Assembly (NCBI GenBank): GCA_944380265.1
Contig: CALWGY010000002.1
Location: 125,316 to 189,315, forward strand
DNA length: 64,000 nucleotides
Direction: 5' to 3'
Source of the DNA: an uncultured Clostridia bacterium
GTDB lineage: Bacteria > Bacillota > Clostridia > Christensenellales > UBA1242
The position numbers and the translations under genes were made by a program. This document shows, piece by piece, positions 50,726 through 60,329 of this stretch. The notes below the pieces were generated by a model, which saw only the letters and a list, made by a program, of their open reading frames with translations, had not been told where the DNA came from and did no database searches. Within the stretch, counting starts at the first letter, position 1; each line of letters starts with the position of its first letter.

Positions 50726-53700
50726 ATGCTTAACACAGAGAACATTAAAAAAGTAAAGTACGGAAACACAACACGTTACACTTTTGGCCACGCAAAAGAA
50801 GTTATTGATCTTCCTTACTTACTTGAAATTCAAAAAGATTCTTATAATCGTTTTATAACACAAGGAATTGGTGAAGCATTAGAAGAATTTTCACCAATAA
50901 CTGATTATAGCGGTAAGGCAGAAATTTATTTACTTGATTACACCTTAGAACCAGAACCAAAAATTTCCATTTCTGAAGCAAAAAGAAAGGGAAGTAATTT
51001 TTCAGTTGCATTAAAAGTTAAGGTAAGGCTTGTAATTAAAGAAACAGGCGAAGTAATTGAACAAGAAGTATTTTTAGGTGATGTTCCATACATGACAGAT
51101 GATGGCACCTTCATTTTTAATGGAATTGAAAGAGTTGTTGTTAGCCAATTGGTTCGTAGCCCAAGCGTTTATTACAAACGTACAATAGACAAAACTGGTA
51201 AAGAACTTTACAACTGCACATTAATCCCAACTCGTGGAAGTTGGCTTGAAATGGAGCAAAAAGAAAAGGATCCAAACTTTATTCGCGTGTGCCTAGATAA
51301 AGGTGGAAAAATTGGACTTGGCGTTTTCCTAAAATGTTTTGGATTTACTCGTGACCAAATTCTAGACATTTTTGGCAATAACGAAATTATGCGTGTAACA
51401 CTTGATAAAGACGCAATTGAAACACAACACGATGCATTAATTGAATTAAGCAAAAAAACACGTCCAAGCGAAATTCCTAGTGCAGAAGCAACAAAACAAT
51501 TCATTTTCAGTCAATTTTTTAGCACACAATATTACAATTTAGGCAAAGTTGGCAGATTTAAAATTGATAAAAAATTAAGTTTATACAACCGTGCAGTTGG
51601 TTTGGTTGCAGCCCAAGATATTAAAACCAAAAAAGAAGTTTTGGTTAAAGCAGGCGAAACCATAACAAAAGAAGCTGCAAACAGCTTTGCAAAAAACGGA
51701 ATTAACGAAATTTTTGTTAATGTTGATGGTAAACCACACAAAATGGTTGGAAACAATCGTGTTAGAGTTTCCGACATTGTTAAATGCAACGAAGCAGAAC
51801 TTGGAATTAGTGAAATGGTTCACTATCCAACTTTAATGGAACTTATTAAAGATTTAAAAACAAAAGAAGAAAAACTTGAAGCAATTAAAGAAAATGCTAA
51901 GGACTTAATTGGCAAAACATTGTTTATGGACGATATTTTGGCAAGCGTTAGTTACTTTTTGGATTTGAACGTTGGCATTGGTTATGTTGATGTTGTTGAC
52001 CATTTGTGCAACCGTAGAATTAAAGGCGCTGGCGAACTTTTGCAAGACAGTTTTAGAAGTGGAATGAACAAACTTGTTAATGCCGTTAAAGAAACTTTGC
52101 AAAGCCACGATTTAACCGACATAACACCAAGTCAAATTGTTAATGCAAGACCAATTAACCGTGCGTTTAAAGACTTTTTGGCAAGCCACCAACTAAGCCA
52201 ATTAATGGATCAAATGAATCCACTTAGTTCACTTGCTCAAAAACGTCGTTTGTCTGCAGTTGGCCCTGGCGGTATTAACAAAGACCGTGCAACCGATGAA
52301 GTGCGTGATATTCACCACAGCCACTATGGAAGAATTTGCGTTATTGAAACACCAGAAGGTGGAAACATTGGTCTTATTAACTCACTTGCAACATATGCAA
52401 GAATTAATGAATATGGTTTCATTGAAACACCATATAGGGTTATTGACAAACAAAAAGGTGTTGTTACAAACGATGTTGTTTACTTAATGGCAGATGAAGA
52501 TGAAAATTGCTATATTGCACAAGCAATTGAACCACTAAATGCAGACGGAAGCTTTGTTAACGACAATGTTGTTTGTCGTCACCTAGACACAATTTTGGAA
52601 GTAAGCAAAGATATGGTTGATTACATGGACGTAAGCCCAAAACAACTTGTGTCTGTTCCAACATCATTAATCCCATTCCTTGAAAACGATGACACAGCAC
52701 GTGCATTAATGGGTTCAAACATGCAACGCCAAGCAGTTCCACTAATCACAACAGAAACCCCAATGATTGGAACAGGTTTGGAACACAAAGTTGCACTTGA
52801 TAATGGTGCAATAATTGTTGCAAAAAATGCAGGAACAGTTATTAGTTCCGATGCAACTCACATTGAAATTATGGCAGATAATGGCCAAATTGATAAATAT
52901 GACTTAATTAAGTTCACAAAAACAAACCAAGAAAGCTGTATTAACCAAAAACCAATTGTAAAAACCGGTCAAAAAGTTAAAAAAGGCGAAACAATTGCTG
53001 ATGGATATAGCACCAAAAATGGTGAATTGGCACTTGGTAAAAACATGTTAATTGCGTTTATGAACTGGGAAGGATACAACTATGAAGACGCAATTTTGTT
53101 AAGTGAAAGATTAGTTAAAGAAGATGTTTACACATCAATAAACCTAAAAGAAGCAGAAGTTAAAGCAAGAAGCACCAAACTTGGTGATGAAGAAATTACT
53201 CGTGACATTCCAAACTTGGGTGAAGATGCACTTAAAAATTTGGATGAAAACGGAATTATTAGAGTTGGTGCAGAAGTTAAACCAGGCGACATTTTGGTTG
53301 GAAAAGTAACACCTAAGGGCGAAACAGAACCAACACCAGAAGAACGTTTGCTTCGTGCAATATTTGGTGAAAAAGCACGTGATGTTAAAGACACATCTTT
53401 GCGTGTTTCACACGGAATTAGTGGTGTTGTTGTTGATGTTCAAGTGTTCAGCCGTAAAAACAAAGACGACCTTGAAACTGGCGTTAACATGATGGTTAGA
53501 GTAACCATTGCTCAAAAACGTAAAATCAGCGTTGGTGATAAAATGGCAGGACGTCATGGAAACAAAGGTATTGTTTCAAGAATTCTTCCTGTTGAAGATA
53601 TGCCATTTATGGCAAACGGCCAACCAATTGACATTGTTTTAAACCCACTTGGAATTCCATCTCGTATGAACGTTGGACAAGTGCTAGAAGTTCATTTGGG

Positions 53701-54421
53701 TCTTGTTGCAAAAGCTTTGGGCATTAACATTGCAACTCCTGCGTTTGATGGTGTTAAGGAAAGTGACATTCAAGAACTATTAAAAGAAAACAATTTCCCT
53801 GAAAACGGAAAAATTCAGTTGTATGATGGCAGAACAGGTGAACCTTTTGAAAACCCTGTTACTGTTGGATATATGTACTATATCAAACTAGAACACATGG
53901 TTAACGACAAAATGCATGCTCGTTCAACAGGTCCTTATGCTTACGTTACACAACAACCACTTGGCGGAAAAGCTATGTTTGGTGGTCAACGTTTTGGTGA
54001 AATGGAAGTTTGGGCTCTTGAAGCATATGGCGCAAGCAAACTACTTCAAGAAATGCTAACCGTTAAGTCCGATGACATTGAAGGAAGATATAACACATAC
54101 AAAGCAATTGTTGAAGGCTTGCCACTTCCAGAACCATCAGTTCCAGAAGCATTTAAAGTTTTAATTAAAGAACTTCAAGGTTTGTGCTTAGATGTTAGAT
54201 TGTTAACCGACAACGACAAAGAATTTAAACTTTCCGACTTAAATGCTGACAGCACCGAGTCGTTTAGCGAAGTAACAAAACCTAGGGAAGAACAAAAAGA
54301 ACTTGAACTTGAATTTGAAGAAAATAACAATGACGCTGACTTAGATTTAGAGGAAGACTTTGATAATATATTCGATGAATCCGCTTTATTTGACGATTTT
54401 AGCGAAGATGATGAAGAATAG
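50726..54421 (+). CDS. rpoB: DNA-directed RNA polymerase subunit beta
   Basis: The protein is 1231 aa; ATG 50726 has GGAG upstream. Family blocks are intact from the N-terminal lobe ([14 protein letters not shown]) through [45 protein letters not shown], the [16 protein letters not shown] catalytic region and the C-terminal [23 protein letters not shown]. It ends with an Asp/Glu-rich tail of about 45 residues. The rifamycin pocket is unusual: aligned to Escherichia coli numbering, F514 is Leu493, N518 is Met497 and H526 is Gln505, while D516 and S531 are kept. The TAG stop forms part of the ribosome-binding site of rpoC, so the two are translationally coupled. The usual upstream rplKAJL genes are absent; a giant lipoprotein gene and two candidate RNAs lie there instead. 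Confidence 0.98.
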   Translation: MLNTENIKKVKYGNTTRYTFGHAKEVIDLPYLLEIQKDSYNRFITQGIGEALEEFSPITDYSGKAEIYLLDYTLEPEPKISISEAKRKGSNFSVALKVKVRLVIKETGEVIEQEVFLGDVPYMTDDGTFIFNGIERVVVSQLVRSPSVYYKRTIDKTGKELYNCTLIPTRGSWLEMEQKEKDPNFIRVCLDKGGKIGLGVFLKCFGFTRDQILDIFGNNEIMRVTLDKDAIETQHDALIELSKKTRPSEIPSAEATKQFIFSQFFSTQYYNLGKVGRFKIDKKLSLYNRAVGLVAAQDIKTKKEVLVKAGETITKEAANSFAKNGINEIFVNVDGKPHKMVGNNRVRVSDIVKCNEAELGISEMVHYPTLMELIKDLKTKEEKLEAIKENAKDLIGKTLFMDDILASVSYFLDLNVGIGYVDVVDHLCNRRIKGAGELLQDSFRSGMNKLVNAVKETLQSHDLTDITPSQIVNARPINRAFKDFLASHQLSQLMDQMNPLSSLAQKRRLSAVGPGGINKDRATDEVRDIHHSHYGRICVIETPEGGNIGLINSLATYARINEYGFIETPYRVIDKQKGVVTNDVVYLMADEDENCYIAQAIEPLNADGSFVNDNVVCRHLDTILEVSKDMVDYMDVSPKQLVSVPTSLIPFLENDDTARALMGSNMQRQAVPLITTETPMIGTGLEHKVALDNGAIIVAKNAGTVISSDATHIEIMADNGQIDKYDLIKFTKTNQESCINQKPIVKTGQKVKKGETIADGYSTKNGELALGKNMLIAFMNWEGYNYEDAILLSERLVKEDVYTSINLKEAEVKARSTKLGDEEITRDIPNLGEDALKNLDENGIIRVGAEVKPGDILVGKVTPKGETEPTPEERLLRAIFGEKARDVKDTSLRVSHGISGVVVDVQVFSRKNKDDLETGVNMMVRVTIAQKRKISVGDKMAGRHGNKGIVSRILPVEDMPFMANGQPIDIVLNPLGIPSRMNVGQVLEVHLGLVAKALGINIATPAFDGVKESDIQELLKENNFPENGKIQLYDGRTGEPFENPVTVGYMYYIKLEHMVNDKMHARSTGPYAYVTQQPLGGKAMFGGQRFGEMEVWALEAYGASKLLQEMLTVKSDDIEGRYNTYKAIVEGLPLPEPSVPEAFKVLIKELQGLCLDVRLLTDNDKEFKLSDLNADSTESFSEVTKPREEQKELELEFEENNNDADLDLEEDFDNIFDESALFDDFSEDDEE

Positions 54422-54430
54422 GAGTAAAAT

Positions 54431-57400
54431 ATGTTTGAATTAAACAATTTAGCCTCAATAAAAATTGGCGTTGCTTCACCAGAAAAAATTCGTGAATGGA
54501 GTTATGGTGAAGTAACAAAATCAGAAACAATAAATTATCGTACACACAAACCTGAAATGGGCGGACTTTTATGTGAACGTATTTTCGGACCTAAGAAAAA
54601 TTGGGAATGTCATTGCGGAAAATATAAACGTATTCGCCATAAAGGTGTTATATGTGACAAGTGCGGAGTTGAAGTTACAAAAAGCAGTGTTCGTCGTGAA
54701 AGAATGGGACACATTCAACTTGCAACTCCTGTTGCTCACATTTGGTATATGAGAAGTATTCCATCAAGAATTGGAACACTTTTAAACCTAAACACAAAAC
54801 AACTTGAAAAAGTTATTTATTATGTTTCTTACATTGTAATTGACCCAGGCAAAACCAACTTTACAAAATATCAATTAATTTCCGATGCAGAATATCGTGA
54901 TGCAATTGACCAATTTGGTTACGATTCATTCAAAGCAGGCATGGGTGGCGAAGCAATTAGGGAACTACTTTGTGAAATTGACCTTGAAAAAGAACACAAA
55001 GAACTAACAAAAGCAAGCACACTTGCAAAAGGACAAAAGAAACTTAAAATTAACAAAAGACTTGAAATCATTGACTCTTTGTTAAAAAGCGGAAACCGTC
55101 CAGAATGGCTTGTTTTGGAAGTTTTGCCAGTAATTCCACCAGATCTTAGACCAATGATTCAACTAGATGGTGGAAGATTTGCAACAAGTGATATTAACGA
55201 TTTATATCGTAGAATTATAAACCGTAACAACCGTTTGAAAAAATTTATGAGCATTGGTGCTCCTGAGGTTATTATTCGTAACGAAAAACGTATGCTTCAA
55301 GAAGCAGTTGATGCATTAATTGAAAATGGTAAAAGCGGAAAAGCGGTTCAAGGACCAAAACAACGCGAACTTAAATCCTTAACACAAAGTTTAAAAGGCA
55401 AACAAGGACGTTTTAGACAAAACTTGTTAGGAAAACGTGTTGACTATTCTGGTCGTTCAGTTATTGTTGTTGGACCAGAACTTAAAATTTATCAATGCGG
55501 ACTTCCAAAAGAAATGGCTTTGGAACTTTTCAAACCATTCATCATGCACAAATTGGTTGAACGCAATTTGTCGTTAAACTTTAAATCAGCGAAACGTTTA
55601 ATTGAAAAACAAAAACCTGTTGTTTGGGACATTTTGGAAGAAGTTATTAAAGACCATCCAGTAATGCTAAACCGTGCACCATCTTTGCACAGACTTTCAA
55701 TTCAGGCATTTGAACCAGTGTTAATTGAGGGCAGAGCAATAAGGCTTCACCCACTTGTTTGCGGTGGCTTTAACGCCGACTTCGATGGTGACCAAATGTC
55801 AGTTCACGTTCCACTTAGCCCAGAAGCAATTGCAGAAGCAAGAATTTTGATGTTAAGTTCAAACAACGTTTTAAAACCTGCAACTGGTGACCCAATTTTA
55901 ACTCCAACACAAGACATGGTTTTGGGTTCATATTACTTAACAATTGAAAAAGAAGGCGCAAAAGGTGAAAACAAAAACTTTATTTCCGAAGATGAAGCAA
56001 TAATGGCTTATCAAACAGGAAATGTTGAAATTCAAGCACCAATTTTTGTTAGAAGAACAAACGAATTTAATGGCGTGCCTTACACATCAAGAGTTAAAAC
56101 CACAGTTGGAAAAATTATATTTAACCGTGGCATTCCTCAAAACATGGGTTTTGTTGATAGAACTAAAAAAGAAAATGTTAATAACTATGAAATTGATTTT
56201 GTTGTTGACAAGAAAGGATTAGATAGAATAATTCAAAAATGTTTTGATAGTTTAGGAACAACTGAAACTGTTAAAATGCTAGATAATGTTAAGGAAATTG
56301 GTTATAAATATTCCACACTTGGTGCAATAACAATTAACGTATTCGACATGGAAATTCCACAAGAGAAAAACGATCTTGTTAAAGAAGTTGAAGAAAAAGT
56401 TGCGGAAAACAACAAATTCTTCAAACGTGGATTTATAACCGAAGATGAAAAACTTGAAAAGAACATTAAACTTTGGAAAGATGCAACAAAACAACTTGAA
56501 GGCATTGTTCTAAACAAAATGGACGTTTTAAACCCAGTTAGAATGATGGCAAACTCTGGTGCTCGTGGTAACGCAGGACAAATTTTGCAGCTTTGCGGTA
56601 TGCGTGGCATTATGGCAAACACATCTGGCCGTAAGGTTGATATTCCAGTTAAATCAAACTTCCGTGTTGGTTTAACTCCAATTGAATATTTCCTAAGTAG
56701 CCGTGGTGGACGTAAAGGTTTGGCCGATAAAGTTTTAAAAACAGCTGACTCTGGTTACTTAACACGTAGGCTTGTTGACGTTGCACAAGATGTTGTTATT
56801 GTTGAAGATGATTGTTTTGAAACAAACAACGAAAAAGTTAAAGGTTTAACTGTTTCTGCAATAACAAAAGATGGCACACCAGTTTGCAGCCTAAAACAAC
56901 GTATTGTTGGCAGATTTGCTGTTTCTGATGTTATTAATCCAAAAACTAAAAAAGTTATTATTCCAGGAAACACCATGATAACAAACGCACAGGCAGATGA
57001 AATTGAAGCATGTGGCATAACAAGTGTTAACATTAGAACTGTTTTAACATGCCGTTCAAAACATGGCGTTTGTGCTAAATGTTATGGTAAAAACATGAGT
57101 AACAACAACATAATTCCAATTGGTGAAGCAGTTGGTATTATTGCTGCACAATCAATTGGTGAACCAGGAACACAGTTAACCATGAGAACATTCCACACCG
57201 GTGGTGTTGCGAACGCAGCCGACATCACACAAGGTTTGCCTCGTGTTGCCGAACTATTTGAAGCACGTAAACCAAAAGGTGTTGCAACTGTTGCCGAAGT
57301 TGCCGGAAAGGTTGTTGTTAAAGAAGTTCAATCTGCTGGTAAAGATGGCGGAAAATATTATGAAGTGTTTGTTAAAAACCCAGATGGCGATGGACACTAC

Positions 57401-58033
57401 ATCATTCCATTTGGCGTTGTGTTAAAAGTTAAGAATGGTGATTATGTTGAAGCCGGAACTGTTTTAACAGAAGGTTCAATTTATCCAAAAGATTTCTTAC
57501 GTACACGTGGTGTTAGAGATGTTCAGGAATACATTTTGTCGGAAATTTTGGCAACATACTCTTCACAAGGTGTTAAAATTAACACAAAACACGTTGAAAT
57601 TATCATTCGTCAAATGTTACGTAATGTTAAGATTGAAGAAGTTGGCGACACCAACTTGCTTGCAGGTGATATTATTGATGTGTTTAAGTTTGAAGAAGAA
57701 AACGACCGTGTTATGAGCGAAGGCGGAGTTCCTGCAACCGGAAAACGTTTGGTTCAAGGAATAACAAAGGCAGCATTAAGTTGCGAAAGCTTCCTAAGTG
57801 CCGCTTCCTTCCAAGAAACTTCAAAAGTTTTAACAGATGCATCAATTAAAGGAAAAATTGACCGATTAAAAGGTTTAAAAGAAAACTTGATGATTGGAAA
57901 ACAAATTCCTGCTGGAACTGGTTACAATGCATTTAAAAAAGTTGAACCAGTTGACTCAAATGATGTTAAAGTTGAAAACACACAAGTTGATGAAAGTGTT
58001 GCAAAATTCTTTAATGAAGACGAAGCAATGTAA
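54431..58033 (+). CDS. rpoC: DNA-directed RNA polymerase subunit beta'
   Basis: The protein is 1200 aa; ATG 54431 lies 9 bases after the rpoB stop with AGGAG in between. The N-terminal zinc site has C60, C62, C75 and C78 (CHCGKYKR...CDKCG). The active-site loop NADFDGDQM is at 448-456, with Asp450, Asp452 and Asp454 holding the catalytic magnesium. The second zinc site has C795 (DDCFET) and C874, C881, C884 ([11 protein letters not shown]). The trigger-loop region [18 protein letters not shown] follows. Length is typical of Bacillota, without the large insertions of Proteobacteria. It forms the catalytic core with RpoB and is terminated just after its stop. Confidence 0.98.
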   Translation: MFELNNLASIKIGVASPEKIREWSYGEVTKSETINYRTHKPEMGGLLCERIFGPKKNWECHCGKYKRIRHKGVICDKCGVEVTKSSVRRERMGHIQLATPVAHIWYMRSIPSRIGTLLNLNTKQLEKVIYYVSYIVIDPGKTNFTKYQLISDAEYRDAIDQFGYDSFKAGMGGEAIRELLCEIDLEKEHKELTKASTLAKGQKKLKINKRLEIIDSLLKSGNRPEWLVLEVLPVIPPDLRPMIQLDGGRFATSDINDLYRRIINRNNRLKKFMSIGAPEVIIRNEKRMLQEAVDALIENGKSGKAVQGPKQRELKSLTQSLKGKQGRFRQNLLGKRVDYSGRSVIVVGPELKIYQCGLPKEMALELFKPFIMHKLVERNLSLNFKSAKRLIEKQKPVVWDILEEVIKDHPVMLNRAPSLHRLSIQAFEPVLIEGRAIRLHPLVCGGFNADFDGDQMSVHVPLSPEAIAEARILMLSSNNVLKPATGDPILTPTQDMVLGSYYLTIEKEGAKGENKNFISEDEAIMAYQTGNVEIQAPIFVRRTNEFNGVPYTSRVKTTVGKIIFNRGIPQNMGFVDRTKKENVNNYEIDFVVDKKGLDRIIQKCFDSLGTTETVKMLDNVKEIGYKYSTLGAITINVFDMEIPQEKNDLVKEVEEKVAENNKFFKRGFITEDEKLEKNIKLWKDATKQLEGIVLNKMDVLNPVRMMANSGARGNAGQILQLCGMRGIMANTSGRKVDIPVKSNFRVGLTPIEYFLSSRGGRKGLADKVLKTADSGYLTRRLVDVAQDVVIVEDDCFETNNEKVKGLTVSAITKDGTPVCSLKQRIVGRFAVSDVINPKTKKVIIPGNTMITNAQADEIEACGITSVNIRTVLTCRSKHGVCAKCYGKNMSNNNIIPIGEAVGIIAAQSIGEPGTQLTMRTFHTGGVANAADITQGLPRVAELFEARKPKGVATVAEVAGKVVVKEVQSAGKDGGKYYEVFVKNPDGDGHYIIPFGVVLKVKNGDYVEAGTVLTEGSIYPKDFLRTRGVRDVQEYILSEILATYSSQGVKINTKHVEIIIRQMLRNVKIEEVGDTNLLAGDIIDVFKFEEENDRVMSEGGVPATGKRLVQGITKAALSCESFLSAASFQETSKVLTDASIKGKIDRLKGLKENLMIGKQIPAGTGYNAFKKVEPVDSNDVKVENTQVDESVAKFFNEDEAM

Positions 58034-58036
58034 TTT

Positions 58037-58068
58037 AAAAAAATCCCTTAAACAAAGGGATTTTTTTG
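58037..58068 (+). terminator. Terminator of the rpoBC operon
   Basis: AAAAAAATCCCTT (58037-58049) pairs with AAGGGATTTTTTT around a short A-rich loop, starting 4 bases after the stop. Confidence 0.92.
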
Positions 58069-58104
58069 TGTTATAAAAAGTTAAAATTTTTAACAATTTG
58101 GGTA

Positions 58105-58133
58105 TTGACAACGCTCATTTTTGTTGATATAAT
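58105..58133 (+). promoter_or_regulatory. Perfect-consensus sigma-A promoter for the small gene at 58205
   Basis: TTGACA (58105-58110), exactly 17 bases, TATAAT (58128-58133). Predicted leader ~65 bases. This is a very strong promoter for a 77-residue unknown protein. Confidence 0.85.
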
Positions 58134-58204
58134 TTAAGCGTAATGAAAAAGGAAAATTGTTTAAGTGTTAAAAACATTAAAATAATTTTAAAGAGGAAAT
58201 CGTT

Positions 58205-58438
58205 ATGGCAAATTTAGTTGAAGAAATGAAGAAAATAAACAAAAAAGAAGAAAAATCAGCAAATAATGCAATGTTTAAAGTTGTTGATGGAAAAGTGGTA
58301 CAAGAAGTTTCATCAAAACAAAAAGCAAAATATGATGAATTGATGTCTGGTTTTTTAAGAAGAAAAGCTCTTGCTGAACAACAAGTTCAAACACCAATAA
58401 AAGAAAAAGGCACAAAAGACAAAGGTTTGGGGCAATAG
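58205..58438 (+). CDS. Small hypothetical protein, 77 aa, strongly expressed by promoter
   Basis: ATG 58205 has GAGGA about 9 bases upstream. The product is highly charged: the N-terminal helix NLVEEMKKINKKEEK, a middle stretch MFKVVDGKVVQEVS of possible beta strands, then a helix KQKAKYDELMSGFLRRKALAEQ and a basic, disordered tail. No signal, cysteine or known motif is present. I do not recognise the family. Its own consensus promoter, own terminator and location between rpoC and the str operon suggest a housekeeping-level or abundant protein, perhaps one that binds RNA polymerase or ribosomes, but that is a guess from context only. Confidence 0.7.
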   Translation: MANLVEEMKKINKKEEKSANNAMFKVVDGKVVQEVSSKQKAKYDELMSGFLRRKALAEQQVQTPIKEKGTKDKGLGQ

Positions 58439-58462
58439 TTAATTTTTAAATAATAAAAAAAT

Positions 58463-58491
58463 ATTGAAGGCATTTTGTGCCTTCTTTTTTT
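58463..58491 (+). terminator. Terminator after the 77-aa gene
   Basis: GAAGGCA (58466-58472) pairs with TGCCTTC (58478-58484) around TTTTG, followed by T7. Confidence 0.9.
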
Positions 58492-58699
58492 GTTTTAATT
58501 CGAATAAGTTTTTGTGTTTATAACTGTTAATTAAACAAAATTTAAAATTAATATTTTAAAATTATTATATTTATCTTTGTTTGTTTTTTAGCGCCATAAC
58601 AACAAAAGTGAATTTTTTTATAATTAAAATGTTTATATTTTGCCTTAATTTTGCACATATTACATAAAACAATAATTAAAAAAAATGACTTTTAATTAT
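58492..58699. other. Gene-free AT-rich spacer
   Basis: No open frame with a ribosome-binding site, no stable hairpin and no repeat seen. It ends at the promoter of the HicB-like gene. Confidence 0.65.
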
Positions 58700-58728
58700 T
58701 TTACATTTAAGTGTGTGTATGATAAAAT
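58700..58728 (+). promoter_or_regulatory. Sigma-A-type promoter for the HicB-like gene
   Basis: TTTACA (58700-58705), 17 bases, TAAAAT (58723-58728). Predicted leader ~30 bases. Confidence 0.7.
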
Positions 58729-58764
58729 TAATTTAGTATAGTAGATTATTTTGTGGGAGAGCAT

Positions 58765-59043
58765 ATGAAAAAGTTTGTATTTCCAGCAGTGTTGTTTTAC
58801 GATGAAAACGAACAACAATATACAATTGCCATGTTCGACATTGAAGTTTTTGCAGAAGGAAAAACTGTTGAAGAAGCAGTTAACACTGCACAAAGTTATT
58901 TAAACAAATATTTGGAATGTGCTTTTTCTTATGGTATTGATGTGCCAGAAGCAACTCCTTTTGAGCAAATGATTGATATGTATCCAAAAAACTTGGTTGT
59001 TTTGGTTGAAAGCAAATTAAACGACAAAAACAAAGCGGTTTAA
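58765..59043 (+). CDS. HicB-like antitoxin-family protein, no HicA partner
   Basis: The protein is 92 aa. ATG 58765 is used because GGGAGAG lies just upstream; the frame to GTG 58753 contains that site. The fold signature of HicB (partial RNase H fold) is visible: an N-terminal strand KKFVFPAVLFYDEN, a strand QYTIAMFDIEVFAEGKT, then helix VEEAVNTAQSYLNKYLECA, followed by a P-rich turn. HicB proteins usually neutralise the HicA mRNA interferase encoded next to them and carry a C-terminal DNA-binding domain. Here there is neither a hicA-like small gene on either side nor a DNA-binding extension. It could be an orphan antitoxin or a domesticated member with another task. Confidence 0.75.
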   Translation: MKKFVFPAVLFYDENEQQYTIAMFDIEVFAEGKTVEEAVNTAQSYLNKYLECAFSYGIDVPEATPFEQMIDMYPKNLVVLVESKLNDKNKAV

Positions 59044-59071
59044 AGTTTAAAAATTTCTAAAAAAGTTAATA

Positions 59072-59110
59072 AAATAGTGCTATAACAAAATTAATAAGCA
59101 CTATTTTTTT
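59072..59110 (+). terminator. Terminator after the HicB-like gene
   Basis: AAATAGTGCT (59072-59081) pairs with AGCACTATTT (59097-59106) around a 15-base loop, followed by T residues. Confidence 0.88.
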
Positions 59111-59122
59111 ATTGCTTTTTTG

Positions 59123-59151
59123 TTGACTTTTAAATTCTTTAATGTTAATAT
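59123..59151 (+). promoter_or_regulatory. Sigma-A-type promoter of the str operon
   Basis: TTGACT (59123-59128), 17 bases, TAATAT (59146-59151). It leaves a long leader of about 265 bases before rpsL. A TATAAT at 59279-59284 has no matching -35 and is a weaker candidate. Confidence 0.6.
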
Positions 59152-59159
59152 TATTAGCG

Positions 59160-59412
59160 TATTATAGTATGCTTAAAAAAGTGTGCTTTTTTTAACTAAA
59201 AAAGTTTTAAAAGCACGGCACAGTTTTAAGCATCAAAACTTTGGTTTTGGTGTGAAAATTAAAGTTTTGAGTCCGCCGTATAATATACAAAAATTCTTTT
59301 GGAGTATCTAACAAAACAATTTTATGTGCTAGGCGGAAATCCGATGATTGAGTATGCTTAAAGGGTTGAAAAGCAATTACTCAAAAATTTTAAGATATTA
59401 CTTCTTTTGAAG
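59160..59412 (+). promoter_or_regulatory. Structured leader of the str operon with competing helices
   Basis: AGTATGCTTAAA occurs twice (59166-59177 and 59351-59362), and its complement TTTAAGCAT lies between (59225-59233), so the middle copy can pair with either. The distal copy also forms the 5' arm of a 12-bp hairpin, TTGAGTATGCTT (59348-59359) with AAGCA-AT-TACTCAA (59372-59384), just upstream of the rpsL ribosome-binding site. Further helices: CATCAAAAC/GTTTTGGTG (59231-59252) and TCCGCC (59272-59277) with GGCGGA (59332-59337). Str operons are often feedback-controlled by ribosomal protein S7 or S12; this leader may be the target, by inference. Confidence 0.5.
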
Positions 59413-59423
59413 GAGGAAAAGTA

Positions 59424-59795
59424 ATGCCTACTATTAATCAGTTAGTTAAGCAAGGCAGAAAGGATCAAGCTGTTAAATCAAAAGTTCCAGCATTAGACCA
59501 AAACCCACAAAAACGTGGTGTTTGCTTATCTGTTACAACAACAACACCTAAAAAACCTAACTCGGCACTAAGAAAAATTGCAAGAGTTAAGTTAAGCAAT
59601 GGTCAAGAAGGAACAGTTTACATTCCTGGTGAAGGACACAACTTGCAAGAACACAGCGTTGTTTTAATTCGCGGTGGCAGGGTTAGAGACCTTCCTGGTG
59701 TGCGTTATCACGTAATTCGTGGAACACTTGATGCTTCTGGTGTTGCAAAACGTAAACAAGCACGTAGTAAATATGGTGCAAAAAAACCTAAATAA
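59424..59795 (+). CDS. rpsL: 30S ribosomal protein S12
   Basis: The protein is 123 aa; ATG 59424 follows AAGGAGG. The family is clear from the start [22 protein letters not shown] (residues 38-51), [22 protein letters not shown] and [13 protein letters not shown]12 lies at the decoding centre. The two positions that govern streptomycin response can be read: Lys43 is the ordinary residue, but position 88 (codon AGA, 59685-59687) is Arg instead of the usual Lys. K88R is a well-known streptomycin-resistance change in Mycobacterium tuberculosis and others. It is the first gene of the str operon rpsL-rpsG-fusA-tuf. Confidence 0.98.
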   Translation: MPTINQLVKQGRKDQAVKSKVPALDQNPQKRGVCLSVTTTTPKKPNSALRKIARVKLSNGQEGTVYIPGEGHNLQEHSVVLIRGGRVRDLPGVRYHVIRGTLDASGVAKRKQARSKYGAKKPK

Positions 59796-59838
59796 AAAAA
59801 ATTAATATTAATCTAAAAATTTCAAGGAGGACATAGCA

Positions 59839-60309
59839 ATGCCAAGAAGAGGCGGTGCACCTAAAAGAGATGTTTTACCAGATCCTCGTTATAACAATGT
59901 TGTTATCACAAAACTTGTTAATCAAATTATGACCGATGGTAAAAAATCAGTTGCACAAAATATTGTTTATGGTGCTTTCGATACAATTCAACAAAAAACC
60001 GGAGCAGAACCAAACGAATATTTTATGCAAGCTTTAGAAAACCTAAAACCTGTTTTGGAAACTAAGGCAAGAAGAGTTGGTGGTTCAAACTATCAAGTTC
60101 CAATTGAAGTTAGTCCAGAACGTAGACAAACTCTTGCAATTCGTTGGTTAGTAACCTATGCAAGAAAAAGAAATGAAAGAACAATGAAAGAAAAACTTGC
60201 CGCAGAAATTATGGATGCATATAATAATGCAGGTGGGGCATACAAGAAAAAAGATGATGTGCATAGAATGGCTGAAAGTAATAAAGCATTTGCTCATTAT
60301 CGTTGGTAG
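59839..60309 (+). CDS. rpsG: 30S ribosomal protein S7
   Basis: The protein is 156 aa, standard length, with AAGGAGG upstream and 43 bases after rpsL. Conserved blocks: [65 protein letters not shown], and [13 protein letters not shown] at the C-terminus. S7 nucleates assembly of the 30S head and in Escherichia coli also represses translation of its own operon, so it is the prime candidate regulator for the leader at 59160-59412. Confidence 0.98.
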   Translation: MPRRGGAPKRDVLPDPRYNNVVITKLVNQIMTDGKKSVAQNIVYGAFDTIQQKTGAEPNEYFMQALENLKPVLETKARRVGGSNYQVPIEVSPERRQTLAIRWLVTYARKRNERTMKEKLAAEIMDAYNNAGGAYKKKDDVHRMAESNKAFAHYRW

Positions 60310-60329
60310 AATTAAGGAGAATATAAATT

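Noticed and set aside
52340..52362. RpoB change at the P564 rifampicin site
   Set aside because: Careful counting puts the Val (CVIETPEG) at E. coli position 560. The Pro564 of IETPEG and Ile572 are kept, so only the cluster I changes were retained as a finding.
59279..59284. Second str promoter with -10 TATAAT
   Set aside because: No acceptable -35 at 16-18 bases upstream; it lies within pairing segments of the leader.
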